DNA of 64,000 nt from contig NZ_QICI01000090.1 in assembly GCF_004119445.1 (NCBI RefSeq), positions 1 through 64,000 of the forward strand, given 5' to 3'. Source of the stretch: Chryseobacterium sp. CH21. GTDB taxonomy: Bacteria; Bacteroidota; Bacteroidia; Flavobacteriales; Weeksellaceae. The notes under the pieces were generated by a model. That model was not told where the DNA came from. It saw only the letters and a list, made by a program, of their open reading frames with translations, and ran no database searches. Numbering within the stretch: position 1 is the stretch's first letter; every line of letters begins with the position of its first letter. A program made the position numbers and the translations under genes. Below, piece after piece: positions 8,101-16,130 of the stretch.

Positions 8101-10135
8101 ATGTATAATAAAACTGCTGCAGCATATATCCGCAGAGGTTATTAGGATAGTTTCCGCCGGATGTTATGGGATAACATACATTATCAACTTTAGGTTTGAA
8201 ATATTTGGCACCAATATCTCTTACCGTTGCTTCAAAGAAGTTACCATTGGATATCAGAATATACCAATTGGAGTTCGCATCTGCTATCGGAGTAATAATA
8301 TCTGTTTTCCCATCACCATTGAAATCAGCAATATATACAGGGAATTCAGCCTTGATAAGATTACCGGAGAATACTGCTTTCTGTACAAAAGCCCCGTTTT
8401 TCATTCCCAGAACAACAATTTGCCCGGGATTGACAACATAAATATCCAATACATTATCTCCGTCAAAATCTGCTGCATAAAGTTTTGAAACCGATAGTAC
8501 TGCAGTATTATATCCCAGTACTGAAGGTTGCTGCGGTGCTGAATTATTTGGATCAAGCTTCAGCATATAAACCGTAGAGCCACTCACGGTGTATCCTTGT
8601 GTACAACAGTCAGGTGGCGGTTTTTGTGTTGTATCGGCTGATGCGTTTTTTAACGCTCCACAATAATAAGTTTGGTTGATGCTGTAGGGAAGTGTAATAG
8701 CAAGAAGATCTGAAATGCCATCGCCGTCAAAATCCCCGCTTAAATATCTTTTCGGAATTCTGGAATAATAAGTATTGGATCCATTGATCACAATACACCT
8801 TTCATTGAGTGCATTGGCAAATTTGTATGAATTCGAAAATGCCAGATCCAATGAGTTGGTTGTGTTATTAGGAATATAGTTATTGATCTTAACTGTTTCC
8901 TCATCACTCAGGTTGCTACCGCCTGTGCCCGCATCAGTAACCGTGCTTACAGCATCCAGGTTATAGAATTTGTTATTGCCCAGCACTAATTTTGTTGAAA
9001 AAATATCAGTAAACTTCTCAATATTGGTAAGACTTCCCGACAAGTTAGAATTAGTTACAGCCAATTGAGTAGAATTGAAGCGATACAACTTGTCCTTGGA
9101 ATTAGGATAGGTCATGAAATCTATAGATCCATCATTATCAAAATATCCGGAAGTATACTGCCAGTTGGAATTATCATAAGCCGGAGATACGGCGGTTACA
9201 GTCTTCGAATTATTTGTGAGCCCGTTCTCCGTAGTATCATATTCGAATAAAACAGGTTTTACACTTTCACCACTTCCATTAAACTGTTGTACACTAATAA
9301 GTCTCTCATAATTCAGGGAAGTAGTATTATATGTCAGCTCATATTTTCGGAATAATTTATTGTTTCCAAGAATTTCAATTCTATCCAGTTTTCTTTCTGA
9401 GTGAATAACCCTTGAACTGTATATATAAATTTGATCAGACCTTGATGCGGCTTTATAATAAAAATTAATCTTATTAATATTCTGGGTAGGATTGACAACA
9501 GAATTGTTTCCATACTCAATAGATTTTATGTAAACATATCCATTGATGCTTTCATAAGAGAACTTAATTCTATTCCCTTGAGGATCTTCCATAGACACCA
9601 TTTTCCATTCCAGAGAATTTCCAGCCTGCGAATTATTATCTACATACCCGTACTTCGCAATTCTTCCATCAGGATAATAGACTGCAAAATACTCTGGACC
9701 TTCCGCAATATAACCGTAGGATATTATTTTATTGTTTGAATAATTCTCGGTCTGATATTCCGCACCATTTTGTCCGTATATTCCGGATTTCAAAATCAGC
9801 CTTTGTCCATCCAATGTGAAGCGGTCCTTATCGTTGAAGTTTACAGCATCAATAAGTCCGTCATGAAATTTGGTGGAAGCCACTCTTGTAATAGAGGAAA
9901 TTCCTGTAATATTCCATCCCCATCCGGCAATTCCGTTTCCTGCCTGACTAGAGTAACTCAGGGAAATCCCGGGAGCAATATTCTTAATTCCGGGGAGTGT
10001 GGCAATAGGTATTGAATAACTGGCACCTCCAGTGGGAGATACGGATAGTTCGCCGCCAGTTTGTCCCGTGCTCTGTGCATTTATCCATCCAACCGCCCAA
10101 AAGAGCAGGGATAAAAGAGATAACTTTTTTCTCAT
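5126..10135 (-). CDS. SpvB / FG-GAP / RHS (YD-repeat) giant protein, 5' part of a frameshifted gene
   Basis: The 1669-residue protein begins with a signal peptide (MRKKLSLLSLLFWAVGWINA|QS), then an SpvB-like region (~25-300) and an FG-GAP/VCBS region with repeated DFDGDG, DFNGDGKTD and DINGDGKAD calcium-loop motifs (~465-700). Many RHS/YD repeats follow (YDNFGQLL, YDQFGRLAKK and others, ~1080-1600). This order matches TcB/TcC-type toxin cocoons. It ends abruptly after KSFYSMGVIKAIQMIIQ, whereas restoring one base near 5170-5174 (five A on the plus strand) joins it in frame to the RHS core and toxin ORF, giving ~2182 residues. Only 19 bp separate it from the upstream T9SS-domain gene, so the two are probably one operon. 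Confidence 0.85.
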   Translation of the reverse strand: MRKKLSLLSLLFWAVGWINAQSTGQTGGELSVSPTGGASYSIPIATLPGIKNIAPGISLSYSSQAGNGIAGWGWNITGISSITRVASTKFHDGLIDAVNFNDKDRFTLDGQRLILKSGIYGQNGAEYQTENYSNNKIISYGYIAEGPEYFAVYYPDGRIAKYGYVDNNSQAGNSLEWKMVSMEDPQGNRIKFSYESINGYVYIKSIEYGNNSVVNPTQNINKINFYYKAASRSDQIYIYSSRVIHSERKLDRIEILGNNKLFRKYELTYNTTSLNYERLISVQQFNGSGESVKPVLFEYDTTENGLTNNSKTVTAVSPAYDNSNWQYTSGYFDNDGSIDFMTYPNSKDKLYRFNSTQLAVTNSNLSGSLTNIEKFTDIFSTKLVLGNNKFYNLDAVSTVTDAGTGGSNLSDEETVKINNYIPNNTTNSLDLAFSNSYKFANALNERCIVINGSNTYYSRIPKRYLSGDFDGDGISDLLAITLPYSINQTYYCGALKNASADTTQKPPPDCCTQGYTVSGSTVYMLKLDPNNSAPQQPSVLGYNTAVLSVSKLYAADFDGDNVLDIYVVNPGQIVVLGMKNGAFVQKAVFSGNLIKAEFPVYIADFNGDGKTDIITPIADANSNWYILISNGNFFEATVRDIGAKYFKPKVDNVCYPITSGGNYPNNLCGYMLQQFYYTFTDINGDGKADMFYHDILTPYNVPEDGYAKNYPYLTYGDNYTVRDRGGVKYNMGSDTNGLPNFSAYIDSWQNNHTYGGATNKGTPIFLNNPNVTNQNLDYAFFGGDKIKYVSFKKDNRVDVTLKRIKENDLITDITYDTAVDTGGGTGSYVADNSEEYPYINLNIAPSIKLVKRVEKSFNGETKIQDYKYKGAVVNMEGLGFIGFKGLAVSTVYGGNITQPLWSVSLQDPQKRGAISESFQMSGAVSFTAPSSFISKTINTYNTSLLPNKVFVNLPTQVQQIDNLAGVTTNQYYELYDTYYNPKRIRNVANGGEKITLVDYEDNAAPANSQYYIGRILKKTVTQALGIDTYSTEEQYSYTGNLVTQTRKKGNNTDYITEDISYDPFGNSILKTLSAPGMMPREEKMQYDPSGRFPIKSTDIQGASSLFSYDTDFGVLLSKTNHLNQTVSYTYDNWQRKSEEKDIYGNVTQLSYEWITSGDFNNGTKLRIADPTGAVQETITDNWGRKRLERALSINNKWIEKRTDYDVLDRAYRESDPYFSTSTPSKWTVTEFDSYGRVVKVNFPSGKIITSSYNGLSATVIDGQKTQTITKDEWGNKIKLADNGGIINYSYYANGALKSTNYQGHVINVEQDGWGRKTKVSDPSVGGDYTYAYDNFGQLLQEINPKGKTDYAYDQFGRLAKKDISGDHTDIKITYSYDANGFLTAETGSSNGVSNSYTNEYDSFYRLKKRVEDNGTAVFTKHFTYDNFGRTKTEVKETLMASLSSSYGIENIYASCGLLDKIKNTAGTIIWQLNEINEKGSILIAALGNGVSITNQYSANNFLQESKHINGSNSVILSNTYDFDDISGLLNKRKNDAVPISIIENFGYDAMQRLISWTDIAGNQTQSYDGFGRIDNNSVVGEYKYESANRYRKKGINLNPSGDSYYSVPANQLQQISYNAYKNPVEITQDNNQLARFAYNIHQTRSNSEYNYNKSFYSMGVIKAIQMIIQ

Positions 10136-10154
10136 GTTAGCAAGTTTTTTATGG

Positions 10155-10592
10155 TTATTGTTTAAGAATCTTGTAGGTCAGTTTTTCTCCTGTATTCAGA
10201 TAGAAAATGACAATGTACATTCCTATTGGCTGATCTGAGAGGTCAAGGACTGCTTTGTTTCCTCTTTTGTCAAGCGCGATCTCTCTGTATTGGGTAAAAT
10301 TATAAGCTACATATTCTGCTTTTTCAATCATACTCCCAAGCTCGGAAGACCAGACCAGCGTAGCTTTATCCTTGGTTGGATTAGGATAGATCTTCACCTG
10401 ATATTCAGAAGGAGGAAACTCTTTTTTGTCTGTAATACCATTTGTTGCACTCTTTGAGTGGGCTGCACAGGTAGCACAGTACTTTCTTTCGATCTGATTC
10501 CCCCCATCTTCGTACAGAAATGTAAGGGTCTGTGACTGCAATTTTCCCGACGAGATGATCAGGAAAAAAATTAATAATATAGATTTTTTCAT
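10155..10592 (-). CDS. Small secreted protein consisting mainly of a T9SS type A sorting domain
   Basis: The start is placed at the ATG at 10592, which gives MKKSILLIFFLIISSGKLQSQ, a clean signal peptide; the longer frame adds 15 residues before it. The 145-residue product has a Cys-containing linker (YCATCAAHS), and then the whole C-terminal half is a Por-type sorting domain (KIYPNPTKDKATL to GMYIVIFYLNTGEKLTYKILKQ). There is thus almost no passenger domain. It is the first gene of the RHS operon, 19 bp before the RHS start. It may help export or surface attachment of the RHS protein, which lacks its own sorting domain; that is inference. Confidence 0.85.
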   Translation of the reverse strand: MKKSILLIFFLIISSGKLQSQTLTFLYEDGGNQIERKYCATCAAHSKSATNGITDKKEFPPSEYQVKIYPNPTKDKATLVWSSELGSMIEKAEYVAYNFTQYREIALDKRGNKAVLDLSDQPIGMYIVIFYLNTGEKLTYKILKQ

Positions 10593-10674
10593 AGAAAAAA
10601 ATTTGGATTCATTACAAAAATCTATAAAATAAATCACGTTTGAAAAGACAATGCATCTGAAACAGAAAAAACAA

Positions 10675-10720
10675 TTAGATAAATTATCTAAAAATAGATT
10701 TTATTTGTTTTTTTAGATAA
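10675..10720. promoter_or_regulatory. Palindromic operator candidate between the RHS operon and its divergent HTH regulator
   Basis: Positions 10675-10691 read TTAGATAA-A-TTATCTAA, a perfect 8-bp inverted repeat around one base. A third exact half-site, TTAGATAA, lies at 10713-10720 and overlaps the TAATTTTG -7-like box (10718-10725) of the plus-strand regulator gene. Palindrome plus half-site in a divergent promoter is typical of autoregulation. The binding protein is presumably the adjacent HTH protein; this is inference. Confidence 0.5.
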
Positions 10721-10744
10721 TTTTGAGAATATAACACTAAAACC

Positions 10745-11704
10745 ATGAAAAACCATCAAAAAACTCTATTTGATTTCCTGATTAAGGAATCGGGCGGAAA
10801 GAAAAAGCTTGTAGATATAATGATCGAAAAGCTGGCTCTTTCCAATGATACAGCGTACAGGAGAATCAGTGGAAAGAGCCATATTACACTCAATGAAGGT
10901 ATTTCTCTGGCCTCTCATTTCGGAATCTCACTGGATCAAATCCACAACTCCGGTTCCAGCAATGCAGTTCTTAATAAAGTACATGATATTTATAATATTG
11001 ATGATCTGGAGAGATATTTTGAATTCTCTATCCGGAGCCTGCAAAAAATAAAAGGAGCTCCTGATGTAGAATTTATCTACGCTGCCAAAGATATTCCCCT
11101 TTTTTATTTTATGAAATTTGAACACCTTTATAAGTTTAAAATTTATACATGGCTCAAACTCATGGATGCGGATTTTTTCTCAAAAAGAGTAAGTTTCGAA
11201 AAATTTGAAGTTCCGGCAAACATTAAAGAAAAGGCACAGCTTCTGCCTGAAGTATATAATGATGTAAGTTCCACCGAAATCTGGAGTGAGGTTACCATTC
11301 ATGCACTTCTGGAACAGATTATCTATTTTCATCAGCTTGATTTGATTCTTACTGAAAATGCTTTGGATATCTGCAATGAGATTCTGGATATGCTGAAACA
11401 GATAGAAGAAGATACCATCAATGAAAAAAAGGGAAACAAGGAAGTATATTTTAAATTATATCAAAATGATCTGCTGATTATGAATAACAGTGTATTTATT
11501 AAATCTGTTGATCAGAAAATACTTTTTATGCCTTACAATATCCTGAGCTATTATTACACTCAGGATAATAGAGTATGTGATAATTATGAAAAAAGTATTA
11601 AGCTTATCTTAAAGAATTCCGAGCTTCTCTCTACCAATAATAAAGAACGAAATATTTTTTTTAATAAGATGTACAAGAAAGTGGAAGGCTTAAAAAAAGT
11701 CTGA
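10745..11704 (+). CDS. Helix-turn-helix transcriptional regulator, divergent from the RHS operon
   Basis: This 319-residue cytoplasmic protein has no signal peptide. Residues ~20-65 look like an XRE-type helix-turn-helix (LALSNDTAYRRISGKSHITL, then ISLASHFGISLDQI). The remaining ~240 residues are mostly helical with no domain I recognise, possibly a sensor or dimerisation region. It is transcribed away from the T9SS-domain/RHS operon across a 152-bp region that holds a perfect palindrome, so it probably regulates itself and perhaps the toxin locus. It is separated from ppk1 by about 130 bp. Confidence 0.75.
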   Translation: MKNHQKTLFDFLIKESGGKKKLVDIMIEKLALSNDTAYRRISGKSHITLNEGISLASHFGISLDQIHNSGSSNAVLNKVHDIYNIDDLERYFEFSIRSLQKIKGAPDVEFIYAAKDIPLFYFMKFEHLYKFKIYTWLKLMDADFFSKRVSFEKFEVPANIKEKAQLLPEVYNDVSSTEIWSEVTIHALLEQIIYFHQLDLILTENALDICNEILDMLKQIEEDTINEKKGNKEVYFKLYQNDLLIMNNSVFIKSVDQKILFMPYNILSYYYTQDNRVCDNYEKSIKLILKNSELLSTNNKERNIFFNKMYKKVEGLKKV

Positions 11705-11837
11705 GAGCCCAGGCATAAATAGACTATTTCGTTAATTTCTTTTTTTTACTCTCTTTAAAATTAATCAAAGTTTAACCTAAGAAATAGAGGAAAAATCTTA
11801 ACTAATCATTATTTTTGATAAAATATACACATTTAGA

Positions 11838-13910
11838 ATGTCAATACACTTTAATCCAAGAGATATTACATGGCTTGCCTTTAATGAAAGAGTTTTGCAG
11901 GAAGCTATGGATGAAAAAGTTCCCTTACATTTAAGAATACGTTTCCTCGGAATTTTCTCCAATAATTTAGATGAATTTTTCAGAGTACGTGTTGCCGGAT
12001 TAAAGCGTGCCATGGATTTTAAGGAAAAAGTGATTGCGGAGTCTTTTTATCAGCCGCCTTCAAAAATCCTTCAGCGAATCAATGAGATTGTCATGAGACA
12101 ACAGCTTAATTTCGATAAAACCTGGAAAAAAATCCAGACTGAAATGGCTGATCATAAAGTTTTTATTAAAAATTCAAAAAATCTGACAGCAAAACAAAAA
12201 GAGTTTGTCAGACAATATTTCGATGAAGTGGTAGAATCCAACGTGATTCCGATTCTCCTACATGAAAATACACCTATGCCCTATCTGAGAGATAAAAGCC
12301 TTTATCTGGGTGTAGCTATGAGAAAAAAAGACTGGCAATATTCCAGCAATTATGCCATTATTGAAATTCCTTCCCGTTTTGTAGGAAGATTTGTATTACT
12401 GCCAACGGAAGATCCAGAGGAAAAAAATGTAATGTTACTGGAGGATGTTATCACTTTCAATCTTCCGCATATATTTTCTTATTTCGGATATGATGAATTC
12501 TCTGCCAACGCTTTTAAAGTAACTAAAGATGCCGAGCTGGATCTGGATAATGATATCAGAACCAACTTCGCTGAAAAGATAGAAAAAGGACTCAAAAACA
12601 GAAGAAAGGGAAAACCAACCCGTTTCGTTTTTGATAAAGACATGGATAAAGCTCTGCTGGAACTTCTTATCAGAAAATTGAATTTAACCAAGAAAGACAG
12701 TATCATTCCCGGAGGAAAAATCCATAATTTTAAACATTTCATGGATTTTCCTGATGTGTTTGAAAAATATGAACGACCTGTGGAAAGAACATCTTTTACC
12801 CATCAGGCGTTTGAACATGGAGAAAGGGTGACTGATGTTATTTTAAAAGAAGATGTCCTTCTGACGTTCCCTTACCATAAATATAATCCGGTGATTGACC
12901 TTCTGCGTGAAGCGGCAATGGATCCGGATGTAAAATCAATACAGATCACCGCTTATCGTCTGGCGAGCAGCTCAAAAATTATCAATGCTTTGATTTATGC
13001 TGCCAGAAATGGGAAAGAAGTGACGGTAATGCTGGAGCTTCAGGCAAGATTTGATGAAGAATCCAACCTGGAATGGAAAGATATGCTGGAGCCCGAAGGA
13101 ATTAACGTTCTTGTCGGAATTCCCAACAAAAAAGTACATGCCAAGCTTTGTGTCATCAAAAAGAGAGCACACAATAAAACTATCCAGTATGGATTTGTAA
13201 GCACCGGAAATTTCAACGAAAAAACAGCCAGAATATATGGAGATCATTTGCTGCTAACCGCCGACCGTGGCATTATGGCAGATATCAACAAAGTATTCAA
13301 TGTGTTGAGAAAACCGAAAGATGATTTTATTTCGATTTTGAAAACTTGTAAAAATTTATTAGTTTGCCCTCAATTTATGCGTGAAAAGATTGTTCACCAT
13401 ATTGACAAAGAAATTGAAGAAGCTAAAGCCGGACGAAGAGCAGAGATCATTGTAAAGGCAAATTCTATGAGCGACAGACTGTTGATAGAAAAACTATATG
13501 ATGCTGCCAAAGCCGGAGTGGTGATCAAATTAATCGTAAGAGGAATCTATTGTGCTGTAAATCAGAAGGATTTTAAAGAAAAAATAAAAGCCATCAGTAT
13601 TGTAGACGAATATCTGGAACATGCCAGAGTAATGTATTTCTACAATAAAGGATCAGAAGACATGTACATTTCTTCCGCTGACTGGATGACCAGAAATCTG
13701 GATTACAGGATTGAAGCAGCCGCTAAAATCACTGACAAAAACCTTAAAAAAGAATTAAAGGATATTCTTGATATTCAACTTAGGGATAATGTAAAAGCCA
13801 GAATTCTGGACAAACGACTGAGCAATGAATATATACGAAATGATAAAAAAGAATGTCGTTCACAAATAGAAACCTATAAATATTTAAAAGCTAAAACAAC
13901 TAAAAAATGA
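11838..13910 (+). CDS. ppk1: Polyphosphate kinase 1
   Basis: PPK1 reversibly polymerises the gamma-phosphate of ATP into inorganic polyphosphate. The 690-residue length is normal. Visible elements are the N domain (FNPRDITWLAFNERVLQEA), the middle domain, and the two phospholipase-D-like C domains with VHAKLCVIKKR (autophosphorylated-His region, ~430), GFVSTGNFNEKTARIYGDH, and YLEHARVMYFYNKG (~590). The ORF has a clear ATG at 11838. Its stop overlaps the next ATG (ATGA, 13907-13910), coupling synthesis and degradation enzymes in one operon. Confidence 0.96.
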   Translation: MSIHFNPRDITWLAFNERVLQEAMDEKVPLHLRIRFLGIFSNNLDEFFRVRVAGLKRAMDFKEKVIAESFYQPPSKILQRINEIVMRQQLNFDKTWKKIQTEMADHKVFIKNSKNLTAKQKEFVRQYFDEVVESNVIPILLHENTPMPYLRDKSLYLGVAMRKKDWQYSSNYAIIEIPSRFVGRFVLLPTEDPEEKNVMLLEDVITFNLPHIFSYFGYDEFSANAFKVTKDAELDLDNDIRTNFAEKIEKGLKNRRKGKPTRFVFDKDMDKALLELLIRKLNLTKKDSIIPGGKIHNFKHFMDFPDVFEKYERPVERTSFTHQAFEHGERVTDVILKEDVLLTFPYHKYNPVIDLLREAAMDPDVKSIQITAYRLASSSKIINALIYAARNGKEVTVMLELQARFDEESNLEWKDMLEPEGINVLVGIPNKKVHAKLCVIKKRAHNKTIQYGFVSTGNFNEKTARIYGDHLLLTADRGIMADINKVFNVLRKPKDDFISILKTCKNLLVCPQFMREKIVHHIDKEIEEAKAGRRAEIIVKANSMSDRLLIEKLYDAAKAGVVIKLIVRGIYCAVNQKDFKEKIKAISIVDEYLEHARVMYFYNKGSEDMYISSADWMTRNLDYRIEAAAKITDKNLKKELKDILDIQLRDNVKARILDKRLSNEYIRNDKKECRSQIETYKYLKAKTTKK

Positions 13911-14791
13911 AGATAGCAGCGATAGACATAGGGAGTAATGCAGCCCGCCTTCTTATCAATGAAGTAAAGATCAATAACAGAAAACCTGAATTCATCAAAC
14001 TGAACCTTCTCAGAATTCCACTGAGACTGGGAATGGATGTTTTCACCATCGGAAAAATAGGTCCAGAAAGAGAAAAAATGGTTATTGATTCCATGAAAAT
14101 CTTCAGCGACCTTATGAAAATATACAAAGTAGATCATTACAGAGCCTGTGCTACGAGTGCCATGCGTGATGCAGCCAATGGTAATGAAATCATTAATCTG
14201 GTAAAGGATACATCAGGAATTAATATTGAAATCATTTCCGGTGATGAAGAAGCCACTCTTATTTATGAAAACCATGTCGCAGAAGGTCTCGACAAAGAAT
14301 TTGCCTATTTATATATTGACGTAGGTGGAGGTTCTACAGAGCTTACCTTCTACGAAAACGGTAAGATGGTCTACGAAAAATCGTTCAATATCGGAACGAT
14401 CCGTCTTCTCAACAATCTGGTTACCATGGAAAACTGGAAAGAAATGAAGGATGAAATCAAGGACAATATTGTCAGCAAAAAACCAATCGTAGCTATCGGA
14501 TCAGGAGGAAACATCAACAAAGTATTTTCCATGAGCAAAACCAAAGACGGGAAACCAATGTCTTTATCTCATTTGAAAAAGGTTTATAAAGAATTCAATG
14601 AACTTTCCGTGGAAGAAAGAATGACGAATTACAACCTGAGAGAAGACCGTGCTGACGTACTGGTACATGCTTTGAGCATCTTCAACAATGTGATGTCATG
14701 GTCTGATATCAGCAGAATCTTTGTTCCAAAAATTTCGGTGGCAGATGGGTTAATTCATAATATTTACAGTCAGCTGCAACATAAAAAGTAA
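13907..14791 (+). CDS. ppx: Ppx/GppA-type exopolyphosphatase
   Basis: This 294-residue enzyme of the ASKHA fold hydrolyses terminal phosphates from polyphosphate (or pppGpp). The phosphate-binding motifs are visible: AAIDIGSNAARLLI at the N-terminus, YLYIDVGGGSTELTFY (~140) and AIGSGGNINKVF (~200). It is a short form containing only the two ATPase-like domains, without the C-terminal HD domain of enterobacterial PPX. The 4-bp overlap with ppk1 shows co-translation. A hairpin terminator follows at 14810. Confidence 0.93.
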   Translation: MKIAAIDIGSNAARLLINEVKINNRKPEFIKLNLLRIPLRLGMDVFTIGKIGPEREKMVIDSMKIFSDLMKIYKVDHYRACATSAMRDAANGNEIINLVKDTSGINIEIISGDEEATLIYENHVAEGLDKEFAYLYIDVGGGSTELTFYENGKMVYEKSFNIGTIRLLNNLVTMENWKEMKDEIKDNIVSKKPIVAIGSGGNINKVFSMSKTKDGKPMSLSHLKKVYKEFNELSVEERMTNYNLREDRADVLVHALSIFNNVMSWSDISRIFVPKISVADGLIHNIYSQLQHKK

Positions 14792-14809
14792 CAACAAACA
14801 ATACTATTG

Positions 14810-14838
14810 AAAGCCAGCCATTTTTGAGCTGGCTTTTC
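14810..14838 (+). terminator. Terminator of the ppk1-ppx operon
   Basis: A 9-bp perfect stem AAAGCCAGC/GCTGGCTTT with a 9-nt T-rich loop lies 18 bp after the ppx stop. Confidence 0.75.
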
Positions 14839-14859
14839 ACTTTAAAAGTTTTTCCCATT

Positions 14860-14892
14860 GTCATTGCGAGGAACAAAGTGACGAAGCAATCT
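14860..14892 (+). repeat. Dispersed intergenic repeat (TCATTGCGAGGAAC family), copy 1
   Basis: The 33-bp sequence begins TCATTGCGAGGAAC and ends GTGACGAAGCAATCT. An inverted, nearly identical copy is at 47882-47915. Related repeats are common between genes of Bacteroidota genomes. Confidence 0.7.
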
Positions 14893-14935
14893 TCATATTT
14901 TCAAATAATTTGTCATAAAATCTCCTTCTGTCATT

Positions 14936-15003
14936 AGGTTTTGGCTAAAGCCGATTGAAGAATAATTTATTGTTAGGCGGGCTAAAGCCCACCCCTATTG
15001 AAT
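14936..15003 (+). repeat. Dispersed palindromic repeat (GGCTAAAGCC family), copy 1
   Basis: It contains two short palindromes, TTGGCTAAAGCC and GGGCTAAAGCCC, about 25 bp apart, followed by ACCCCTATTGA. Closely related copies are at 42506-42571 and 50321-50389, always in intergenic DNA. Confidence 0.75.
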
Positions 15004-15029
15004 TATTGTATCAAGATATTTAAGACAAC

Positions 15030-15130
15030 ATCTTTTATCTTTTATCTTTTATCTTTTATCTTTTATCTTTTATCTTTTATCTTTTATCTTTTATCTTTTA
15101 TCTTTTATCTTTTATCTTTTATCTTTTATT
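15030..15130. repeat. 7-bp tandem repeat array (TTTTATC)13
   Basis: Thirteen perfect copies of TTTTATC (15033-15123) are preceded by ATC and followed by a variant TTTTATT. The array lies 60 bp upstream of the NAD(P)-binding protein gene and downstream of the ppk1-ppx terminator, so it may sit within that gene's promoter region. Uniform copies suggest replication slippage and length variation between strains. Confidence 0.95.
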
Positions 15131-15189
15131 AAAAAAATTTAAAGTAAAACCTCATCCTCATCCGTCATACCCATATCAATAGCAAAGCA

Positions 15190-15843
15190 ATGAACCCAAT
15201 CAAAATAATTATTACAGGAGCTACAGGAATGGTAGGCGAAGGTGTTTTAATGGAATGTCTTGAAAATCCTGATGTTTCCGAAATCCTGAGCGTAAGCAGA
15301 AAACCTTCCGGAAAAACACACCCAAAGCTGAAAGAATATATTATCTCTGACTTTTTATCCATTGATCTTCATGATGAAAAACTGAAAGGGTATGATGCCT
15401 GTTTTTTCTGTGCGGGGATCAGCAGCGTGGGGATGAATGAAGAAGATTACACCAAAATCACTTACGATACAACCATTCACTTTGCGAAAGCTGTTTTGGA
15501 CCAAAATCCGGACATGGTATTCAGCTATGTCTCCGGAGCAAGCACAGACAGTACAGAGAGTGGAAAACTGATGTGGGCACGGGTAAAAGGCAAAACAGAA
15601 AATGATCTGAAAAAGATGAATTTCAAAGGGGCTTATAATTTTCGTCCAGGATTTATGAAACCTGTTGAAGGTCAATTGAATGTAAAATGGTTTTTTAAAC
15701 CTTTTATTTGGATTTTTCCTGTTTTTTTTCAGTCAAAATCATTAACTTTACACGAAGTGGGTAGAGCAATGATCAAAGTGACACAAGACGGATACCCTAC
15801 ATCTACTTTAGAGATTAGAGATATTAAAAATTTAGCGATATGA
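15190..15843 (+). CDS. NAD(P)-binding Rossmann-fold protein, epimerase/NmrA-like
   Basis: This 217-residue cytoplasmic protein starts with a Rossmann dinucleotide-binding motif (IIITGATGMVGEGV, GxxGxxG). It also has FFCAGISSVGM and YVSGASTDS in the positions of the short-chain epimerase active-site strand, and a PGFMKPVEG loop. It resembles the atypical SDR group (YbjT/HTATIP2-like), so it is probably an oxidoreductase or redox-sensing protein; the substrate is unknown. It overlaps the next small gene by 4 bp (ATGA). The 7-bp tandem array lies just upstream and could modulate its expression. Confidence 0.85.
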   Translation: MNPIKIIITGATGMVGEGVLMECLENPDVSEILSVSRKPSGKTHPKLKEYIISDFLSIDLHDEKLKGYDACFFCAGISSVGMNEEDYTKITYDTTIHFAKAVLDQNPDMVFSYVSGASTDSTESGKLMWARVKGKTENDLKKMNFKGAYNFRPGFMKPVEGQLNVKWFFKPFIWIFPVFFQSKSLTLHEVGRAMIKVTQDGYPTSTLEIRDIKNLAI

Positions 15844-16055
15844 GAGACATGTTAAAAAGAATTGTTCTGGTTATTTTTGTACTCTTGCTTGTAACTGCTG
15901 TTTCAGGATATTTTTATATGCAGAAACATCCTTTGGAAGGAAATAAATCAGGAACAATTTTAAATTTTCCGGAAAATCTGCAAAATAAATTCATTCTAAA
16001 GTTCACTCATCCCAACATAATTTCATCTTTTATCAGAAATAAACCTATTTTTTAA
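15840..16055 (+). CDS. Small single-pass membrane protein of unknown function
   Basis: A 71-residue ORF begins at the ATG overlapping the stop of the upstream NAD(P)-binding protein. It has one strong N-terminal hydrophobic helix (IVLVIFVLLLVTAVSGYFYM) and a ~45-residue basic, hydrophilic tail. The tail (GTILNFPENLQNKF) vaguely recalls the segment after the membrane anchor in membrane-bound hydrolases, but no catalytic domain follows. It is real on grounds of coupling and composition; the function is not recognised. Confidence 0.6.
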   Translation: MRDMLKRIVLVIFVLLLVTAVSGYFYMQKHPLEGNKSGTILNFPENLQNKFILKFTHPNIISSFIRNKPIF

Positions 16056-16130
16056 ACATTTCTTAAAATTCCATTAAAATAGTTACGAAACATAAAGTTC
16101 ATTTTTGCATTTATCTAATTGAAGTAAAAA

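Noticed and set aside
7880..8488. Plus-strand ORF of 202 codons opposite the RHS gene
   Set aside because: Ile/Ser-rich antisense reading of the FG-GAP region; no start context, domain or promoter.
15030..15130. CRISPR array
   Set aside because: Repeats are 7 bp with no spacers; a simple tandem repeat, and no cas genes are nearby.
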